Of a DNA stretch of 64,000 nucleotides, positions 42,082 to 50,560 are shown piece after piece. The DNA is taken from contig JAZUDI010000005.1 of NCBI GenBank assembly GCA_045639525.1, positions 1 through 64,000 on the forward strand. The letters run 5' to 3'. The translations under genes and the position numbers were made by a program. How positions within the stretch are numbered: the stretch's first letter is position 1; each line of letters begins with the position of its first letter. A model generated the notes under the pieces. The model had not been told where the DNA came from, did no database searches, and saw only the letters and a program-made list of their open reading frames with translations. The stretch is from UBA1181 sp045639525. GTDB taxonomy: Bacteria; Bacteroidota; Bacteroidia; Bacteroidales; Paludibacteraceae.

Positions 42082-43560
42082 ATGTTACAACAGAAACTCC
42101 AACAGAAACTTCAACTAAAGCTATCCCCGCAACAGATCCAGACGATCAAGTTGCTCGAGATTCCTATGTTGGAACTGGAGGAGCGTATCAGGCAGGAGGT
42201 AGAGGAAAATCCCGCTTTGGAAATCAGCGATAACCCGATGGAATCGGGCGAGAATGATAAACAAGAAAAAGAGGAATCGGGCGAAAACGACCTTGACAAC
42301 GACTACGATGGGGCGGAATACGACGAGGATAACTATCTCAACGACTATAAAAGCGAAGACGACGCCCCAGACTACGCCATCGAAGCGCAATCTCGCCAAG
42401 AGGCTCAACGCGAAGGCGTCTCCTACCTCAATGGAGAGACACTCCAAGAGCATCTCACCAACCAACTGAGCCTGCGTTCGGTCAAACCTGAACTGAAAGA
42501 GGTGACCGAATATGTCATCGGAAACATCGATGAAGACGGCTATTTGAGAAGATCCGCCGAATCAATGGTGGACGACTACTCCTTCCAGACAGGAAAGATC
42601 ATTCACGAAATCTTCGTTGAAAAGGCGATTAACATCATCAAATCATTCGATCCGGCCGGTGTAGCGGCTGCCACGTTGGAAGAGTGCCTTCTGCTTCAAT
42701 TGGAGAGAAAAAATCCGACACCGAAGATTGAAAAGGCGAAACTGATCATCCAAAAATCCTTCCAAGACCTATCCCAAAAACGTTACGACCGTATCATAAA
42801 GGATTTAGGACTATCCGAAGAGGAGATCAAAGAGGCGCTCTCGGAAATCGTGAAGTTGAATCCAAAACCCGGCAACTCGTGGGACACCTCGATGAGCGGC
42901 AACAGCACCCAAATAATTCCCGATTTCATCATAGAAAACGAGAACGGCGAACTCATCATCACGCTCAACCAACGCGCCATTCCGGAACTGAACATCAACC
43001 GAAATTTCGCTGAAATGCTCGATGAATACACCAATAACCGTAACAATCAGAGCAAAAGCATGAAGGAGGCGGCCCAATTCGTCAAACAGAAATTGGATTC
43101 GGCGAAATGGTTTATCGGCGCCATCAAGCAGCGTCACGACACGCTAAACAGCGTAATCAACGCACTGGTCGAGGCACAAAAGGAGTACTTCATGACGGGA
43201 GATGAGACAAAACTGAAACCTTTGATCCTGAAAGACATCGCTGACAAGACAGGTTACGACGTCTCCACCATTTCCCGTGTGAGCAACAGCAAATATATTC
43301 AGACAGAATTTGGCATTTTCCCTGTAAAGTTCCTTTTCACCGACGCTTTGCAGACCAATGACGGCGAAGTAATCGCCACCCAAGGCATCAAAACCGTATT
43401 GGAAGAGTGCATAAAGAACGAAGATAAGAAGAATCCGTTGACCGACGATAGATTAATGGAGATTCTCATAGAGAAGGGATTCCCGATCGCACGACGTACC
43501 GTCGCCAAGTACCGTGAGCAACTGAATTATCCTGTGGCGAGATTGAGGAAAGAATTATAA
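42082..43560 (+). CDS. rpoN: RNA polymerase sigma-54 factor
   Basis: A 492-residue sigma-54. Region I at the N terminus is glutamine-rich (Leu-Gln-Gln-Lys-Leu repeats, then Leu-Ser-Pro-Gln-Gln-Ile-Gln). Region II (about 50-105) is strongly acidic. The core-binding domain lies about 110-310, the DNA-binding region about 330-490. The diagnostic RpoN box Ala-Arg-Arg-Thr-Val-Ala-Lys-Tyr-Arg-Glu is near the C terminus and intact. It should recognise -24/-12 promoters with the help of an AAA+ activator, none of which is in the window. It is followed after 9 bases by a PAP2-like gene. Confidence 0.97.
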   Translation: MLQQKLQQKLQLKLSPQQIQTIKLLEIPMLELEERIRQEVEENPALEISDNPMESGENDKQEKEESGENDLDNDYDGAEYDEDNYLNDYKSEDDAPDYAIEAQSRQEAQREGVSYLNGETLQEHLTNQLSLRSVKPELKEVTEYVIGNIDEDGYLRRSAESMVDDYSFQTGKIIHEIFVEKAINIIKSFDPAGVAAATLEECLLLQLERKNPTPKIEKAKLIIQKSFQDLSQKRYDRIIKDLGLSEEEIKEALSEIVKLNPKPGNSWDTSMSGNSTQIIPDFIIENENGELIITLNQRAIPELNINRNFAEMLDEYTNNRNNQSKSMKEAAQFVKQKLDSAKWFIGAIKQRHDTLNSVINALVEAQKEYFMTGDETKLKPLILKDIADKTGYDVSTISRVSNSKYIQTEFGIFPVKFLFTDALQTNDGEVIATQGIKTVLEECIKNEDKKNPLTDDRLMEILIEKGFPIARRTVAKYREQLNYPVARLRKEL

Positions 43561-43569
43561 GAATAGAAT

Positions 43570-44298
43570 ATGGCATTCCCTAACGAAGATAACGTAGAAT
43601 TGACTTCCGTCGCCACAGATTGTGAAGAGGGCAATGAGTCGCGTGCGGAATTAAAACGGAAAAGGAAAAATACGAGATGGATCGCCAGAATCATCTCCTT
43701 TATCTTCTTCCCGTTGCTGATTCCCATCTACGCTACGCTCATGCTCTTTGATATGCATATCTTCACCTACTATCCGACACCCTATGTCTCCGCGGCGAAG
43801 ACAACCATATTCATTTTCGGCATCATCATCCCTTGCGTCTCATTCATCTTCCTCAAGGTGGTAAAGGCGATTTCCGATCTTCACGTTCCTCGGAAAGAGG
43901 AGCGGATCATCCCCTATATCTGCATCTCCTTCTGCTACCTATGCTGCGCATATCTGCTTTTCCGCAACGCCATGCCGACATGGGTTGTCAATATGAATAT
44001 CAGCGTCGCATTCGTCATCTTCACGGAATCGATCATATCAAGATTCTGGAGAATCAGCGGACACGCCTCCAGCATGGGCTTATGGGCAGGCACCATCCTC
44101 GTATCGGGCTACGCCACCTACACCAACGTCTGTACCCCATTCTGTATAGTTTTACTCATCGCTGGCATCGTAAGCAGCGCCAGAATGTTCTTGAACCGCC
44201 ACACCAGCGAGCAGTTGCTTGTCGGCTTTATCTACGGTATGCTATGCGTGGTGCTGATCGAATGGTTAAATCCTGCCACCCTACTCCGCTATCTATGA
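43570..44298 (+). CDS. PAP2-like membrane phosphatase
   Basis: A 242-residue membrane protein with a charged cytoplasmic N terminus (about 1-38) and five to six hydrophobic segments. Diverged PAP2 motifs appear in order: Lys-Glu-Glu-Arg-Ile-Ile-Pro (motif 1 region), Ser-Gly-His (motif 2) and Ser-Ala-Arg-x-x-x-x-Arg-His (motif 3). Many relatives act on undecaprenyl pyrophosphate or other lipid phosphates; motif drift makes activity uncertain. It is probably cotranscribed with rpoN (9-base gap). Its last 6 bases overlap the convergent nuclease gene. Confidence 0.78.
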   Translation: MAFPNEDNVELTSVATDCEEGNESRAELKRKRKNTRWIARIISFIFFPLLIPIYATLMLFDMHIFTYYPTPYVSAAKTTIFIFGIIIPCVSFIFLKVVKAISDLHVPRKEERIIPYICISFCYLCCAYLLFRNAMPTWVVNMNISVAFVIFTESIISRFWRISGHASSMGLWAGTILVSGYATYTNVCTPFCIVLLIAGIVSSARMFLNRHTSEQLLVGFIYGMLCVVLIEWLNPATLLRYL

Positions 44299-47268
44299 TT
44301 TTTTAGAGATTTTTTTACCCTTACAGATTTCCGAGAAGGGACAATAAACACAAGCACCCTGATCCTCACACTTCCGGAAAGGTTGCTCCACCGAGAATAT
44401 CTCCCGCAACAAGTTCTTTAAATTCTCCTCGATTTCACCGCACAATTCCGTCGCATTCGAAGAGGTGAGTCGAAGCTCATCACCCTCTTTCCGAGGATTG
44501 ACCAAACCATTCTTACTGCTGACAAACATCAGATAGGGAATGACCGACTCTCCGGTCTCCTTGTAGCAGATATAGGAGTAGAGCCATACCTGCATGGCAT
44601 AAGCCAAGTACTTCCGGTCGGAGGAGGGCTGGAAGAGCTGTTCAAAACCACTGCCATCTTCCCCGCCTTTATCCTTGGATTTTCCGCCACCCTTAATGAT
44701 ATACTTACCTTTAGGCAGAGAGCCTGTCTTATAATCGACCACCTGAAATCCCCAATCGGATTTTTGCAGACGGTCTATCACACCACCTAACTCAAAAAGT
44801 GATCCATCGACATCAAACGCCATCTTTTTCGTCTGCTCACCGCCTTCAACGGTGAATGGCGCCATCCGCACATCCATTGTCAACGCATGTTTGACATAGG
44901 CCAGAGCTGTCATCTTCATCAAGAGTTGTTGACCCGTATAGACACAATCGTCATGGTGGAAGAACTCACTGGCAAAGGCCTTGTCCACCTCCCGCTCCAA
45001 CATCACTTCATCCTTCAACCACGCTTCAATAACGCCCTTTTCAACGACTCTTTTCCCGCATGCGTTATAGATATTCTCCATTACTTTATGGACAACGAGG
45101 CCTAAGATCCGATGATCCACACTATCTTCGATATCTTCCGGCTCTTTCAACCCCTCCACATAGGAGAAATAGAACTTCATCGGACACAAAAGATATGTAT
45201 TGAGCATAGAAGGGGAGATCATACTTTTTCCACCCCTGTTAAGGTCATACTTATTTTTCAGATAGTCGATCATCTCCTGCGACTTGACCACCTCGAAGTT
45301 AATCTCTTGCGCCACTTTGATTTCGGAGCGTAAATCCTTTTTGACAAAGGTCACATTCTTCTCCGCCTCAACCATCAATTGCAACAAGAAACGGCTCATC
45401 TGCCCCTTGCTACCACCTGTGGTGGAGGAGCTATAAAGGAAGGTGACCTCCTCGGCTCGATGAAGGAGTCGATAGAAATAGTAAGCGTAGAGTGAATTCT
45501 TATGCTCAAGGGTAGTGAGGCCAAATCCCTTCTTTAAACTATACGGGATAAACGAAGATTCACCGCTTCCCTTCGGCAACACACCCTCATTGACAGAGAG
45601 CATCACCACATGCTTAAAATCCAAGTTTCGAGTCTCAAGGAATCCCATGATCTGCATTCCCATGACCGGTTCTCCGGAGAAAGGCACGGAGGTAGCCGAT
45701 AGCATACGCTCCAACAACTTACACATGGTCTGTATATTCACCACCAAATCTTCCGATTTCACCAGAGAAATGAGACGATTGACAATCGTGTAGGAACGGA
45801 ATATCGCCTCTTTGTAGAGCGGATTGTAGATGGCCACACTATATGTCTCTTTCGGATTGGACTGGGTATCCTTGTACTGAATACCGACACGCCTTAGGAT
45901 ATCAGCCAACCACTCGAGCATCGGCAACGTATCCGACTGCGCCTCCTCCTTCAAGAAGGAGAATAATAATTTCATATCCTCGCTCATCGCCACCAAATCT
46001 TCTATTTTAGGATAGAAGGAGTTGTTTTTGACGATTTCATCGAAAAATTCATTTGCTCCCGAAAAAACAATCCGGATATAAGGATTCACCAAGGTGTCTT
46101 TGATAAAACGCAGAGGCACCGTAGTGGTACGACTATCATATACGGCCAAAATGGAGCGCATCTCTATCAATGTCTTGAGTAGGGCAAAGACAGGCGTCTG
46201 TATCAATGGCATACCCATGGTGACGTTCAACTGTTCCACCTCTTCAGGAATGGCGTGCAGAGAGGGCAACAACAACGATTCATCGCAGAGCACCACAGCC
46301 ATATCCGAATCACTCGCACCGCCCTCTTTCAAGCTAGTTAAATATTTGCTCAGGTACTTCGCCTGCGCATTATTGGTGGCCGAACTAATGACAGTAAACT
46401 GCTTGGGATTTGCGGTGAATTCGTTCAAAAGGTCTCTATCCAACTCGTTTTTGAACATCTCCACATTGCGCTTCATAAAGGTGGCCGCCTCGTGCTGGAC
46501 ACCCTGCATCTCCATATAGAAGTCATCCGTATCCCAATAGAAACAAGCCTTCTTTGCTTCGTTCAAGCGTTTGAAGAGTTCTATCTCACACTTATTCAAG
46601 ACATTAAAACCTACAAAAACATATTTTTTTGAAGGGAAATGAGCCATATCCAAATGTTCCACCACCTCTCGGTGCAACATACCCCCATAGGCGATGTCCT
46701 GGCTTCGCAACAGATCACGAAAATCTTTGTAAATAGGGTAAAGGGCATTCCACAATGCGGCGAATTTGCGTTTGAGAAGCGACTCATTGCCAGGCGTAAA
46801 ATGGGCAAAGAAGCGCTTCAGCGCCTCTTTCTGCTCCGGCGTAAGGATTTCATCCCAATTGTCTTCATAGCTGGCCAATTCGGAGATATTGCGGAAGAGT
46901 TGTTCCGCATCCACCAAATTGTTGTCCACATCCTGGAAATCGCTGAGGATAATCTCCCCCCAAAAGTAGAAATCATCCATTGTCTCGGGTTCAGTACCCA
47001 AGGCTTCCCAATCAATATGTTGGGTATAAACCTTAAAAAGATCACAAATCAACTTCGTGTCATCCGCCACTTGCATCGTCGAACAAGACTGAAACAGGTC
47101 TTGAATCGTCATATAGGAGGGCGACCACATCGGCGTATCTGCCTCTCCCATCAGGTATTCATTAAAGAAGAGACGAGCTCGATTATTGGGGAATATAACG
47201 GTGAAACCGGCTAAATTTTCATTTTTCCGTTTCAAATCCTCCACCACAAGTTTTAGGAATGGCACCAT
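44293..47268 (-). CDS. AddB-like PD-(D/E)xK nuclease family protein
   Basis: A 991-residue protein with an AddB/RecB-type layout for double-strand break repair. The N-terminal part resembles an inactivated helicase core; no Walker A motif is visible near the start (Phe-Pro-Asn-Asn-Arg-Ala stands in its region). The C-terminal nuclease domain (about 690-991) has the metal site Asp845-Tyr-Lys847 and the iron-sulfur cysteines: one in Leu-Leu-Cys-Pro at the start of the domain and C973-x2-C976-x5-C982 at the end. That pattern is characteristic of the AddB 4Fe-4S staple. No addA helicase gene is in the window. Confidence 0.85.
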   Translation of the reverse strand: MVPFLKLVVEDLKRKNENLAGFTVIFPNNRARLFFNEYLMGEADTPMWSPSYMTIQDLFQSCSTMQVADDTKLICDLFKVYTQHIDWEALGTEPETMDDFYFWGEIILSDFQDVDNNLVDAEQLFRNISELASYEDNWDEILTPEQKEALKRFFAHFTPGNESLLKRKFAALWNALYPIYKDFRDLLRSQDIAYGGMLHREVVEHLDMAHFPSKKYVFVGFNVLNKCEIELFKRLNEAKKACFYWDTDDFYMEMQGVQHEAATFMKRNVEMFKNELDRDLLNEFTANPKQFTVISSATNNAQAKYLSKYLTSLKEGGASDSDMAVVLCDESLLLPSLHAIPEEVEQLNVTMGMPLIQTPVFALLKTLIEMRSILAVYDSRTTTVPLRFIKDTLVNPYIRIVFSGANEFFDEIVKNNSFYPKIEDLVAMSEDMKLLFSFLKEEAQSDTLPMLEWLADILRRVGIQYKDTQSNPKETYSVAIYNPLYKEAIFRSYTIVNRLISLVKSEDLVVNIQTMCKLLERMLSATSVPFSGEPVMGMQIMGFLETRNLDFKHVVMLSVNEGVLPKGSGESSFIPYSLKKGFGLTTLEHKNSLYAYYFYRLLHRAEEVTFLYSSSTTGGSKGQMSRFLLQLMVEAEKNVTFVKKDLRSEIKVAQEINFEVVKSQEMIDYLKNKYDLNRGGKSMISPSMLNTYLLCPMKFYFSYVEGLKEPEDIEDSVDHRILGLVVHKVMENIYNACGKRVVEKGVIEAWLKDEVMLEREVDKAFASEFFHHDDCVYTGQQLLMKMTALAYVKHALTMDVRMAPFTVEGGEQTKKMAFDVDGSLFELGGVIDRLQKSDWGFQVVDYKTGSLPKGKYIIKGGGKSKDKGGEDGSGFEQLFQPSSDRKYLAYAMQVWLYSYICYKETGESVIPYLMFVSSKNGLVNPRKEGDELRLTSSNATELCGEIEENLKNLLREIFSVEQPFRKCEDQGACVYCPFSEICKGKKISKKS

Positions 47269-47278
47269 AAAGAGACAA

Positions 47279-47308
47279 ATTAAAAGAGGGACTTTACGGT
47301 CCCTCTTT
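47279..47308 (-). terminator. terminator of proA
   Basis: A perfect 10-bp stem AAAGAGGGAC/GTCCCTCTTT with a 6-base loop between proA and the nuclease gene; on the minus strand it ends in a short T-run. Confidence 0.8.
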
Positions 47309-47329
47309 GCTGTTATTTTTTATTATCGA

Positions 47330-48571
47330 TTAGCTTCTCACTTGTCCGTTGCCCTTGATGATCCACTTGTAAGTGGTAAGCTCTTCAAGCGCCATCGGTC
47401 CTCTCGCATGCATCTTTTGGGTAGAGATACCAATCTCAGCTCCCAAACCGAACTGAGCGCCGTCGGTCCAAGCGGTGGAGGTATTGGTATAGACACAAGC
47501 AGCATCCACCATCAAATCGAATTTCTGGATAGCAGCCTCATCCTTACTGATGATCGCCTCACTATGTTTGGAGCTATACTGCGCGATGTGATCCAACGCA
47601 CCATCCATATCGGACACCGTCTTAATAGACATCTTATAATCCAAGAACTCCTTACCGAAAGAGTCTTCCGCCGCATGTTCCAAGAGAGGATACTTTCCTG
47701 CCAACGAAGCGTAAGCACGTTCGTCCGCATAGATCGTCACATTCTTGGTAGCCAACTTTTCGCAGATAGCGGGAAGATCCTGTAAACGCTTTTCGTTTAT
47801 GATCAAGCAATCCAAAGAGTTGCAGACGCTCACACGACGTGTCTTCGCATTGAAAACAACATCCGCTCCCGTCTTTAGATCACCGCTTTCATCGAAATAA
47901 ACATGGCATACACCTGCTCCCGTCTCGATGACAGGGATACGCGCGTTGTCACGGACATAATTGATCAGACCGGCGCTACCTCTTGGGATAATCATATCGA
48001 CATATCCGACCGCATTCAACAAATCAGCTGTTGACTCGCGGCCAGCTGGCAGCAACGCCACAATATCCTCACAAATACCTTGTTGACGCAAAACAGCGTG
48101 AATCGTATCCACAATCGCCTTATTGGAATTGTACGCATCGGTTCCACCCTTCAAGACACAGGCGTTACCCGACTTCAAGCAAATGGAGAAAACATCAAAG
48201 CTAACATTCGGACGGGCCTCGTAAATCACACCAATCACGCCAAAAGGGACACTGATTCTTTTCAAAACCAAGCCATTAGGGCGCTCAATGTGTTTCAGGA
48301 CCTTACCCAATGGGGAGGGCAGACTGGCTACATTTCTTATATCCGCGGCAATTCCCGCGATACGCTCCTTTGTCAACAACAAGCGATCATACATCGGGTT
48401 GGAACGATCCATCTTATCCAAATCCTTCTGATTCTCCGACAAAATGAAATCCGCTTGTCTCTCAGCCTCATCGGCCACCGCCAACAGCACCGCGTTGATC
48501 CTCTCATCGCCCAATCCGCTCAATGTACGGGAGGCGTTTCTAACGGCGGTAAATAACTCAGTCATTCCCAT
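47330..48571 (-). CDS. proA: glutamate-5-semialdehyde dehydrogenase (gamma-glutamyl phosphate reductase)
   Basis: A 413-residue ProA, the second step of proline biosynthesis, reducing gamma-glutamyl phosphate with NADPH. The aldehyde-dehydrogenase fold shows Val-Ile-Tyr-Glu-Ala-Arg-Pro-Asn-Val and the catalytic cysteine segment Ser-Val-Cys-Asn-Ser-Leu-Asp. Length is standard. ATG codons at residues 1 and 3 are both possible starts. A proB gene is not adjacent in this window. Confidence 0.96.
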   Translation of the reverse strand: MGMTELFTAVRNASRTLSGLGDERINAVLLAVADEAERQADFILSENQKDLDKMDRSNPMYDRLLLTKERIAGIAADIRNVASLPSPLGKVLKHIERPNGLVLKRISVPFGVIGVIYEARPNVSFDVFSICLKSGNACVLKGGTDAYNSNKAIVDTIHAVLRQQGICEDIVALLPAGRESTADLLNAVGYVDMIIPRGSAGLINYVRDNARIPVIETGAGVCHVYFDESGDLKTGADVVFNAKTRRVSVCNSLDCLIINEKRLQDLPAICEKLATKNVTIYADERAYASLAGKYPLLEHAAEDSFGKEFLDYKMSIKTVSDMDGALDHIAQYSSKHSEAIISKDEAAIQKFDLMVDAACVYTNTSTAWTDGAQFGLGAEIGISTQKMHARGPMALEELTTYKWIIKGNGQVRS

Positions 48572-48627
48572 TATTAAATAAAATTATGTGAAATATTGTT
48601 ACGTGAAAAATATTTATTGTTCAATTA

Positions 48628-48635
48628 CAAATATA
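48628..48635 (-). promoter_or_regulatory. -7 element of proA
   Basis: The complement reads TATATTTG in the gap between tcdA and proA, 57 bases before the proA start. No -33 element is evident. Confidence 0.35.
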
Positions 48636-48640
48636 CGATT

Positions 48641-49405
48641 TCATTCGGACTCAGCATCCTTTTCACCGCTTTTTTCAGAACGATTCTCATAAGCGGTCAG
48701 CGTACGCAGCACATGACAGGCAATGTAGTTACCAAAGGTGGCTGGCATATAAGAGATCGTGCCGACAGTCGATACTTTATTCATCTCCTCCACCATCATA
48801 ACGGCGTTTTCATCGGGTAATTCCGCACTAAACACCACCTTAAAACCTTTGCGGATGCCGAGCTTGCCCAGACGTTTGCGCACCGCCTTGGCCAACGCAC
48901 AATTATAGGATTTGGAGATATCTGCCAGCTGGATCTTTGTAATGTCGCTTTTCGCCCCCGCACCCATGGAGGAGATCAAAGGAATCTGCCTTTCCATCGT
49001 GTTTTGTATCAGATGAACTTTCGGGCTGAGGGTATCGATGGCATCCACCACAAAGTCGAAATGAGCCCCATCCAGCAATTGCGGGATTAACTCATCCTTC
49101 AAAAAACAGGTATGGATATGAAGTTTTAAATCCGGATTAATGTCTAACAAGCGTTTCGCCAAGACCTCTGTCTTATTCATACCAAGGGTAGAGTGAAGGG
49201 CCACCAACTGACGGTTGATATTGCTCTCGTTCACTTGATCGGCATCCACGATCGAAAGCTCACCGACACCACCTCGGACAATCATTTCCGCCGCATAGGC
49301 ACCGACGCCACCGACACCGACCACCAATACATGTTTATTGGATAATCCGTCAACCGCTTGATCACCCAATAGTAATCTTGTTCTCTCTTGCCACGCTTTT
49401 CCCAT
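48641..49405 (-). CDS. tcdA: tRNA threonylcarbamoyladenosine dehydratase
   Basis: A 254-residue ThiF/E1-like ATP-dependent enzyme that cyclises t6A at position 37 of tRNAs. The start at 49405 (Met-Gly-Lys-Ala-Trp) matches the family N terminus with Arg-Thr-Arg-Leu-Leu-Leu-Gly. The nucleotide loop Gly-Val-Gly-Gly-Val-Gly, the Asp-Ala-Asp of the ribose-binding strand, and the Asp-Ala-Ile-Asp segment are present. Ser-Met-Gly-Ala-Gly is characteristic of TcdA. Partner cysteine desulfurase genes are not adjacent. Confidence 0.92.
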   Translation of the reverse strand: MGKAWQERTRLLLGDQAVDGLSNKHVLVVGVGGVGAYAAEMIVRGGVGELSIVDADQVNESNINRQLVALHSTLGMNKTEVLAKRLLDINPDLKLHIHTCFLKDELIPQLLDGAHFDFVVDAIDTLSPKVHLIQNTMERQIPLISSMGAGAKSDITKIQLADISKSYNCALAKAVRKRLGKLGIRKGFKVVFSAELPDENAVMMVEEMNKVSTVGTISYMPATFGNYIACHVLRTLTAYENRSEKSGEKDAESE

Positions 49406-49436
49406 CGTTTTAAAACTCTTTTGGGACAAAGTTAGC

Positions 49437-49444
49437 AAATTATC
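49437..49444 (-). promoter_or_regulatory. -7 element of tcdA
   Basis: The complement reads TAACTTTG, 31 bases upstream of the tcdA start, overlapping the stop codon of the preceding gene. Confidence 0.4.
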
Positions 49445-50378
49445 ATCTTAGCAAAGTAACATGACCCCTAAAAGTGGCATCAGCATCAAATAAGTAAATC
49501 ACATACCAATAGTCTTGCGAAGGCATAGGAGAACCATTCGATGTTCCATCCCACGGGCGCAAGGCCTCCTGGGAAGACCATATCCACCTTCCCGTGCGGT
49601 CATACAAATCTAACTGGAATCTGCCTAGGGTATCCAATCCAGGAATCAACCACTCATCATTCACGCCATCTCCATTAGGAGTGAAATAATCGGATACATC
49701 CAACAACACACGCTCAATCGCTTGCTGAAGAACCGGTTTTTCCGGACAATTACGTTGCAAATGGATAGTTGCCGCCATTTCTTCGGAAGTTCTGCCCAAT
49801 TTATCAGTCAAACGATAGGTGACGACAAACGTTCCCGGAGCAGTGTCGGCAGGACAATCCACCACCAGTCCATCACCATTGGAGGAGACGAAATAGGGGG
49901 CATCCAGCACCTCAACCGTCATATCACCAACCATAACGGGGGAGTTCCGATAGGCATTTCGGCAAGTGAAATAATCATTGGCGACTACATTGAAAAACTG
50001 CGGTTGAAACGACTCTCCCTCACATGGAAGCACTATGGTCGTATCATCCGCGACCGCCACAACATAGACATCCAATACGACATCCACACTGCAAACATCA
50101 CCATTGTACTCGAAGAGATACTTTCCCTCCGGAACCTGTTCGTAGAGCATATTACCATTGCTGCTTTGCTCCATATAAACCTCTTGGGAGCAACTCCACA
50201 GAGCCGAATTGGCATCCTCCTTACGATTATAGGGATCCAAGTTGACAGAGGCGGTCATGGTGACAGGGTCAGTCATAATCGCATGCTCTTTACAAGTTCC
50301 TGCAAATAGGGAATTGAAAGGGAACACACCAATCATCGCCGCCACACAGGACAGCGCCTTTCTTCTATTGAAATACAT
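49443..50378 (-). CDS. secreted protein with T9SS type B (CHU_C) sorting domain
   Basis: A 311-residue exported protein. The signal peptide is about 26 residues. The middle (about 95-215) is one or two small beta-sandwich units with Tyr-Arg-Leu-Thr-Asp-Lys patterns. The C-terminal 85 residues are the gliding-motility-associated type B sorting domain: Phe-Thr-Pro-Asn-Gly-Asp-Gly-Val-Asn-Asp, then Tyr-Asp-Arg-x-Gly, Trp-Asp-Gly-Thr, and a tyrosine-rich final strand. Type B cargo are usually exported with a dedicated PorP/SprF partner, which is absent here. The passenger is short and of unknown function. Confidence 0.85.
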   Translation of the reverse strand: MYFNRRKALSCVAAMIGVFPFNSLFAGTCKEHAIMTDPVTMTASVNLDPYNRKEDANSALWSCSQEVYMEQSSNGNMLYEQVPEGKYLFEYNGDVCSVDVVLDVYVVAVADDTTIVLPCEGESFQPQFFNVVANDYFTCRNAYRNSPVMVGDMTVEVLDAPYFVSSNGDGLVVDCPADTAPGTFVVTYRLTDKLGRTSEEMAATIHLQRNCPEKPVLQQAIERVLLDVSDYFTPNGDGVNDEWLIPGLDTLGRFQLDLYDRTGRWIWSSQEALRPWDGTSNGSPMPSQDYWYVIYLFDADATFRGHVTLLR

Positions 50379-50413
50379 ATATATCGTTACTTTAAAATAG
50401 GCTCATTGACGCT

Positions 50414-50444
50414 CAAAATTACAGCATTTTTATCAACTTTCAAA
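50414..50444 (-). promoter_or_regulatory. promoter of the type B sorting-domain gene
   Basis: On the complement, TTTG (50441-50444), a 19-base spacer and TAATTTTG (50414-50421) form a full -33/-7 match, 36 bases before the start codon. Confidence 0.65.
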
Positions 50445-50504
50445 ATATACGCTGAAAAAACGCCTTCCGACCGGAGATTTGCGACAGGCGCCACATCACA
50501 CCGC

Positions 50505-50540
50505 AAAAACAAAAAGGGGATGCCCATAACGGACATCCCC
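50505..50540 (-). terminator. terminator of the CotH-domain gene
   Basis: A 10-bp stem (arms 50516-50525 and 50531-50540, one G-U pair, 5-base loop). On the minus strand it is followed by two runs of five T separated by one G. Confidence 0.88.
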
Positions 50541-50560
50541 CTAACCACTTATTCTTAAAA

